From Gammaproteobacteria bacterium (lineage in GTDB: Bacteria; Pseudomonadota; Gammaproteobacteria; UBA9214): DNA of 11,325 nucleotides. The DNA is taken from assembly GCA_029881775.1 (NCBI GenBank), contig JAOULY010000036.1, positions 1-11,325 on the forward strand, given 5' to 3'. The stretch's first letter is position 1; each line of letters starts with the position of its first letter. The notes below the pieces were generated by a model. It searched no databases. It was not told the origin of the DNA and worked only from the letters and a program-made list of their open reading frames with translations. The position numbers were made by a program, and so were the translations under genes. Shown piece by piece: positions 6,761 to 11,325 of this stretch.

Positions 6761-7567
6761 TCAGCGCAGCAGGACCGGCACGTCCTTCCGACTGAGTTTC
6801 TCATAGTCCAGGAACAGTGCATCTGACAATTCCGCGTCGGAAATCGACGTTAGCTGATAACGCGTACCCTTCTCCATGTCATGAACAGACAGCGGCACGC
6901 CCTTGAGATCTGCCGTCAGCAGTTCTACCGGTTCATGCATATTTCCGAGCATGCTACCGGCAGTCCCGGCAACGCTTCGTGATATATCCACCAGGGATTC
7001 GAGCATGGAAAAATCCGCCGCTGACAGTGCCCCCCCGGCACTGGTTGCCATGCAGACCTGCATTGACGGACGGTTGTTTTTGAAAATTTCGCGGGCCTCG
7101 CACGTCAATCCGGAAAATACGCGCTTGCCACGGGCAGCCGTGCTTATAGCCGCATCCCTGGCAGGCGCACCTGCCGCCGGCGACCCGGTCATACCGCCGA
7201 TCCGCTGCTCAATGGCAGCTCGCTGCTCCTCGGGCAAACTGGCCAGGATGTCCGCCATAAACGGGGCGACGGTCTCCTTGACCATGGCGGCCGTCTCCAC
7301 CATTGTCTCAAGCTCGGCAACCGTCAACTGTGTGTACTGTCGCAGCGCAGGCTCGACAAAAACGATGGTCTGGGCCTGGCGGTCGAATAGCAGGTACTCC
7401 GACCTGTCGGCACTGCTGATGCGGCCCTTGTCACCGCGTATAAGGATGGTTGATTCAAGGCCATCGGAACCACCCAGTGTCAGCGTCGCATCCGGGTAAA
7501 CCGGCAGGGCCACGAGCATTGCTGACACAACAAACAATCGTTTGAAACAGGACATTGACCGGCTCAT
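6761..7567 (-). CDS. Secreted DUF4412-like protein of unknown function
   Basis: The protein has 268 residues. The start at 7567 is supported by GGAG with a 6-base spacer, whereas the next in-frame ATG (7555) is too far from it. Residues 1-27 form a Sec signal peptide (CFKRLFVVSAMLVALPVYPDA) with cleavage near Ala27, so the mature protein should be periplasmic or exported. The mature part opens with beta-rich sequence (LIRGDKGRI, YLLFDRQAQTIVFVEPALRQYTQL), a pattern seen in DUF4412-type proteins, then a helical LPEEQRAAIEQRIGGM segment and a Gly/Ala/Pro linker at about 125-146. Cys156 and Cys172 are the only cysteines in the mature part and could form a disulfide. No catalytic motif is visible. 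It is the last gene of the tamB operon, 36 bases after the protease gene and followed by a terminator. The family call rests on overall pattern and is moderate; function is unknown. Confidence 0.7.
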   Translation of the reverse strand: MSRSMSCFKRLFVVSAMLVALPVYPDATLTLGGSDGLESTILIRGDKGRISSADRSEYLLFDRQAQTIVFVEPALRQYTQLTVAELETMVETAAMVKETVAPFMADILASLPEEQRAAIEQRIGGMTGSPAAGAPARDAAISTAARGKRVFSGLTCEAREIFKNNRPSMQVCMATSAGGALSAADFSMLESLVDISRSVAGTAGSMLGNMHEPVELLTADLKGVPLSVHDMEKGTRYQLTSISDAELSDALFLDYEKLSRKDVPVLLR

Positions 7568-7573
7568 CTATTT

Positions 7574-7577
7574 CTCC
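7574..7577 (-). promoter_or_regulatory. Ribosome binding site of the DUF4412-like gene
   Basis: GGAG on the minus strand lies 6 bases before the ATG at 7567. It favours that start over the internal ATG four codons later and shows independent translation initiation within the operon. Confidence 0.65.
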
Positions 7578-7603
7578 AGTTCTCGCAGCGCATGGCCGCG
7601 TGT

Positions 7604-8104
7604 TTATTTCACAGAATTTATGTCGCAATGCGGCGGGTTTATATACTGCGCCGCAGAATCCACCAGGAAGTTTTCATGCAGGAACTGTCGTCCGATTAAC
7701 AACGGGAAATCCAGCCCGCTACGATCGATTACATTGACCTCGGTTTCCCGGTACACACCGCCAAGGCAGATACCCAGCATTATTACGGGGCGCTCCTGCA
7801 CACCACCAAAATGTCGTTTTATTCTCGCAAATCGATGGATTTTCCTCTCCAGCCACAACCGCGTCCCGTCATGACTATCGACACTGAAACGCAGCCATTG
7901 TTCGCCATCTTTTTCATAAATGTCATGGCATTTGCAATTGAGCGAGGAGGTCTTTGCACCGGTGTCTATTTTTGCCCGTATGCTCAGATTACCCGGGTGT
8001 ATGACGGCCACCTCCGCCCAGCCGACAACCTCCCTGGCAGTTACCGGCACAGTTACCGCGATAGCCACACACAACAGCAACAAACGCCCTGATAACATCC
8101 GCAT
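7604..8104 (-). CDS. Secreted retropepsin-like aspartic protease ('ATP-dependent zinc protease' family, PF05618/COG4067 type)
   Basis: The protein has 166 residues. Residues 1-23 form a Sec signal peptide with a VTA cleavage site, so it should act in the periplasm. The core motif KIDTGAKTSSL (D47) is the Asp-Thr-Gly signature of retropepsin-like peptidases. RPVIMLGICLGG (106-116) and LLIGRQFLHENFLVD (135-149) are the later conserved strands typical of this family. The family's historical name came from association with RimK; the motif points to an aspartic, not zinc, mechanism, and a dimer would be needed to supply two Asp residues. Unusually, a Cys-X-Cys (C57, C59) follows the catalytic loop, and C113 and C160 are also present, so disulfides are possible. 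The gene starts 15 bases after the tamB stop and ends 36 bases before the DUF4412-like gene, so the three are probably one operon. The Shine-Dalgarno sequence is weak, suggesting translational coupling to tamB. The substrate is unknown. Confidence 0.83.
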   Translation of the reverse strand: MRMLSGRLLLLCVAIAVTVPVTAREVVGWAEVAVIHPGNLSIRAKIDTGAKTSSLNCKCHDIYEKDGEQWLRFSVDSHDGTRLWLERKIHRFARIKRHFGGVQERPVIMLGICLGGVYRETEVNVIDRSGLDFPLLIGRQFLHENFLVDSAAQYINPPHCDINSVK

Positions 8105-8119
8105 AAGCCCGTCTTAGCG

Positions 8120-11100
8120 TCAACGCTCCAGTGTAAACAACAGGTCTGCACCGGTCGCCGCGCCGGCCTCGGTCTGCACCGACCAGCGCCGCGACAGATC
8201 GTAGCGCATCCGGAAGGTATTCAGCTGGTCGAACAGGCCCACGGCGTAGCTTATATACAGGCGCGGTGACAGGTACTTGCCCAGCACCAGCGAGGATTCC
8301 TCCAACGTGTCACCGGACTCAACCCCGGCTTCATCGATGCCGAACGCATCGCCCAGTTTGCTGGACAACCAGTCACCGCCCGCCAGCCCCAGCGAGGCCG
8401 CCGCACCACTCAAGGCTGCGCCCTGCGCACCTGAGGCCTTGCTGGTCGGTATACCCAGTAACAGGTAGGACAGGATATCTGATTGCTCCATTACGGGATC
8501 CGAGAACAGCGCCAGGACCGGCAAGGTGGCCGTGCCGGTCACGCGCACACCGGCCAGTACCTCACCGCTTTTGCGTATCACGCGCATATCCAGGCCGGGA
8601 TTGCCGATGGGACCGCCGGCGAACACGAGTCGACCGCGTTCGATTTCCAGCTTCTGACCATAGACCGCGTACTGACCCTCCTTGATATTGAGTTCGCCCT
8701 GCCCCCGGGTAACCTTGCCCGGTTGCTCGATGATCTCCACCTTGCCATCGAGCTTGCCGGTCAGGCCGAAACCGTCGAAGCTGACCTTGTCTGCCAGCAC
8801 CAGGTTGATGCGGGCGGCTACCTGCAGCTTGCCGTTTTTAATGGCTTCCGCATCCTGTTCGGCCAGTACCAGGTCGCCGGACTCTTTGGCCACACCTTTA
8901 AGCTCGCGCACGCGTATCTGCGCTTCGGGTATGTGCATAGAACCCGTGATATCGAGTTTCTGTTCGCGCAAGCTTATCTTCAGATCCGGTGAGGCCAGCA
9001 CCATGGCCTCCGGGATATTCGCCACCTGCACGCGCTCGCCGGCAAGCGCCAGGTCCATGCTCAGCGGCGCGCCCGGCTGGAATGTCAGCTGCCCCTGGTA
9101 ACTGGCGACACCTTCGCCGGAGGTCACCGAACCCTGCAGGTCAAGCGTATTGCCACTGACGTTGACCTGCATATTCACATCACGCAGTTGAATACCGGCC
9201 TGCGGCACTGTGACACCCGCATCCTTCAGGGTGGCAGCACCACTCAGCAAGGGTTCACCGATCGTACCGCCGATGACAAGGTCGCCGTTCAGCTGCCCGC
9301 GGGTGGTGCTGAGCGTGGGCACAAACACGGAGACCAGGCCCTTGTCAGCAAGATTCAGCGCCAGCGTTGATGTAATACGGGCGCGCTCATGGAACCACTG
9401 GTCCCGCAGGCTGACCTGGTCGATACGCAGTTGTCCGCTGATCGCGCCATTTTCCTCAAGCGGCAGGTTCAACTCACCGGTCAGGGTATTATTCTGCAAG
9501 TTTGCCGTCACGCGGCTTTCCCCGAACCGCGTCAGCAGCACGGTTTCCTCACCCTCATCCAGCATCACACTGCCGGGATTCAACACCAGTTCTGCGCTAG
9601 CGGACAGACCGCCGGCATCAGCGCGTGCCTGTACGCGCAGGCCGGCCACACCGTCGAGCAGCACATCCGGCGCCAGCCACGGTTTTACCAGTTCGAGTGG
9701 CAATTGCCCGGCGTCGATCAACAGTTGCCAGGCGTTCGCCGACTGCCAGTCGCCATTGGCGCAGATATTTGCCCCGTTGTTTGACAGGCACAGGGCCTGC
9801 AACTCGCCGCGTGACTGCCCAATGACAAACCTTGACGGCTTCTGCAGCGTCCAGGCCTGCTCTGCAGGCAGCAACAGCTGCAGTTCCTCCAGCGTGCCGG
9901 TCCAGTGCTGGTCGGCCAGGCCGGCATTGATACGCCCGGTTAACTGTTGCTTGTCCTGTTGTGCACTCAGCCGTAGCGTATGTCCCGATGGCCTGCCATC
10001 CGCCGCCAGCGTGACGCTGTCCATCGTCTGCCCGCCGGCACTGACGCCGGCCGCCTTGATGTCCACGACGGAAACCTGCTGACCGGCCATATCCACATCG
10101 ACACGCGCCGTCACGGCATCCACACGACTGCCCTGCAGGCGCAACTGCTTGCCATCCAGGCTCGCGGTGACATGCGGCAACGCGCGCGGGCCGGCAACCC
10201 GCCCCTGCCCCTGCAATGATCCGCCGGCATCCGGCAGCAACCGGCCCAGGTCCGGCGCGTTAATTGCCCACTGCATATCCCAGGCGTCGCTGACGCTGCC
10301 GCTGGCCGACAGCCGAGCCGCGCCCATCACCAACTGCGCCTGTGAAACATTCAGCGTGTCGCCGAGGAAACTGGCGCTGGCCGTGCCGGACACGGGTTGA
10401 CCACGCAGGCTGCCCGCGACGTCAGCCACGTTCAGGCGCCCCTGCAAGCCCGTGTCGGATTGCTGACCGTCACTGTCCAGCCGGAAAGACAGCTTGCCGG
10501 GCCAGTCGGGCGCGAAAAACGCAGGATCGAACGCGTCAACGGCTGCCTGCAGTTGCCATTTCATTGCGGGCGACCAGGCAATCTCACCCGATGATGCAAA
10601 AGACCCCTGCGTACTGTCACCCTGTAATCGCGTCAACGTCACCTGCTGCGTGTTACCGGTACCCTCGGCCGTGAACGCAAGCGCCGGGTAACCGGTACTC
10701 TCCAGTATGCCGCTGCCATTAAAGCGGTAATCATCCGCGCGGCCTTGCAGCATCAGCTGGCCATTGGGACTGCGTAATGTCTGCTGTTCGGACAGCGCCC
10801 AGGCGAGCCCGCGCCAGGCCGCATTGGCTATCATTATTCCATCGCTGGCGTATTCACCGTTGATACGCAGTTCGCCCTGCAACGTGTCGTTATTCAGCAG
10901 CAACTCATCCACCTGCCAGCGCGTCGGCGTACGCGACAGGTTCAGGGTTGCGCGGGTCTCTCCCAGTGACGGGTCCGTCAGAGTCGCGGCACCTGTCACG
11001 GTAAATTCATCGATACTGCCTTTACCGGAAAATTCACCGGCAAACACACGCGCCGGCGCCTCCGGCTGAACTGCCTGCAGGTTGAAATCACGGACATCGA

Positions 11101-11325
11101 CGCTGGCTGACCAGTCCAGCTGTTCGAATACATCGTTCAGGCTTGCATTCACGGTCACATCGGCCGGCCCGCTGAGGGTCTGTTGCAGCTGCATGTGCAG
11201 TCCGTTGCCCTGTACCGTACCGGTGCCGGCAAGCCTGGGCATGTCCGGCAACTGCACCCACCACTCGGTGGCAAGCTCACCGTCCTGCTGCGTATCCAGC
11301 GACAGCAGCCCGTGCAGCCTGGCGG
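8120..11325 (-). CDS. tamB: TamB-type translocation/assembly protein (DUF490), 5'-truncated by window edge
   Basis: The frame is open to the right edge: 1,067 residues are visible, and roughly the first 200 of a usual TamB are missing. A GTG at 11257 is internal and not a start. The visible part is a long series of beta strands (AsmA/TamB-like), as expected for the elongated hydrophobic-groove protein that spans the periplasm and, with TamA or related proteins, supports phospholipid transport and outer-membrane protein assembly. The last 330 or so residues form the conserved DUF490 domain: VSFDGFGLTGKLDGKVEI, GELNIKEGQYAVYGQKLEIE, RGRLVFAGGPIGNPGLDMRV, and MEQSDILSYLLLGIP. A Gly/Ala-rich linker and a terminal stretch ending YDLSRRWSVQTEAG...LFTLER follow. 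The terminal strands are known in this family to contact the outer-membrane Omp85 partner. A tamA gene would be expected just beyond the right edge. It is followed after 15 bases by the secreted protease gene. Confidence 0.93.
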   Translation of the reverse strand, partial: ARLHGLLSLDTQQDGELATEWWVQLPDMPRLAGTGTVQGNGLHMQLQQTLSGPADVTVNASLNDVFEQLDWSASVDVRDFNLQAVQPEAPARVFAGEFSGKGSIDEFTVTGAATLTDPSLGETRATLNLSRTPTRWQVDELLLNNDTLQGELRINGEYASDGIMIANAAWRGLAWALSEQQTLRSPNGQLMLQGRADDYRFNGSGILESTGYPALAFTAEGTGNTQQVTLTRLQGDSTQGSFASSGEIAWSPAMKWQLQAAVDAFDPAFFAPDWPGKLSFRLDSDGQQSDTGLQGRLNVADVAGSLRGQPVSGTASASFLGDTLNVSQAQLVMGAARLSASGSVSDAWDMQWAINAPDLGRLLPDAGGSLQGQGRVAGPRALPHVTASLDGKQLRLQGSRVDAVTARVDVDMAGQQVSVVDIKAAGVSAGGQTMDSVTLAADGRPSGHTLRLSAQQDKQQLTGRINAGLADQHWTGTLEELQLLLPAEQAWTLQKPSRFVIGQSRGELQALCLSNNGANICANGDWQSANAWQLLIDAGQLPLELVKPWLAPDVLLDGVAGLRVQARADAGGLSASAELVLNPGSVMLDEGEETVLLTRFGESRVTANLQNNTLTGELNLPLEENGAISGQLRIDQVSLRDQWFHERARITSTLALNLADKGLVSVFVPTLSTTRGQLNGDLVIGGTIGEPLLSGAATLKDAGVTVPQAGIQLRDVNMQVNVSGNTLDLQGSVTSGEGVASYQGQLTFQPGAPLSMDLALAGERVQVANIPEAMVLASPDLKISLREQKLDITGSMHIPEAQIRVRELKGVAKESGDLVLAEQDAEAIKNGKLQVAARINLVLADKVSFDGFGLTGKLDGKVEIIEQPGKVTRGQGELNIKEGQYAVYGQKLEIERGRLVFAGGPIGNPGLDMRVIRKSGEVLAGVRVTGTATLPVLALFSDPVMEQSDILSYLLLGIPTSKASGAQGAALSGAAASLGLAGGDWLSSKLGDAFGIDEAGVESGDTLEESSLVLGKYLSPRLYISYAVGLFDQLNTFRMRYDLSRRWSVQTEAGAATGADLLFTLER

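Noticed and set aside
6903..7499. 198-codon + strand open frame opposite the DUF4412-like gene
   Set aside because: The minus-strand gene has a signal peptide, a good ribosome binding site and operon context; the + strand frame has none of these.
9210..10082. 290-codon + strand open frame inside tamB
   Set aside because: It is antisense to a well-supported TamB coding region, has a composition rich in Ser/Arg/Pro typical of a mirror frame in G+C-rich DNA, and lacks a recognisable domain.

Overview
This is a G+C-rich chromosomal window from what looks like a Gram-negative proteobacterium, most likely a gammaproteobacterium. The main argument is the TamB-type translocation protein, which requires an outer membrane, together with two periplasm-targeted proteins and the overall sequence style. 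I cannot name a genus. The window holds seven protein-coding genes, two of them cut by the window edges, and almost no empty space. I see no tRNA, rRNA, CRISPR array, transposase, phage gene or integration site.

Left end (1-1206, + strand): the C-terminal part of an MscS-like mechanosensitive channel protein. It converges on a long block of minus-strand genes, with only 26 bases between the two stop codons.

Middle (1233-6496, - strand, transcribed right to left): a P2-type cation-transporting P-type ATPase, then a metallo-beta-lactamase/beta-CASP RNA nuclease-like protein, then a LOG-family (TIGR00730) Rossmann-fold nucleotide hydrolase. The gaps are 137 and 90 bases, so the three may be one transcript or have internal promoters. 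A candidate promoter lies in front of the nuclease gene, and an AT-rich dyad lies in front of the ATPase gene. The likely themes are ion homeostasis, RNA turnover and nucleotide turnover, which would suit a stress-type cluster, but that is inference.

Right end (6761-11325, - strand): a compact probable operon in the order tamB (5' end outside the window), a secreted retropepsin-like protease of the 'ATP-dependent zinc protease' family, and a secreted DUF4412-like protein. The gaps are only 15 and 36 bases. The operon ends in a hairpin with a T-rich tract at about 6672-6712. All three products act in or across the cell envelope. This is the most interesting grouping here, because TamB is a bridge between inner and outer membrane and the two small partners have no settled role.

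Most of the window is ordinary housekeeping or accessory chromosome. I did not find a clearly new system. The best leads are the tamB-protease-DUF4412 operon, the ATPase with a non-canonical M6 ion site, and the candidate regulatory dyads.
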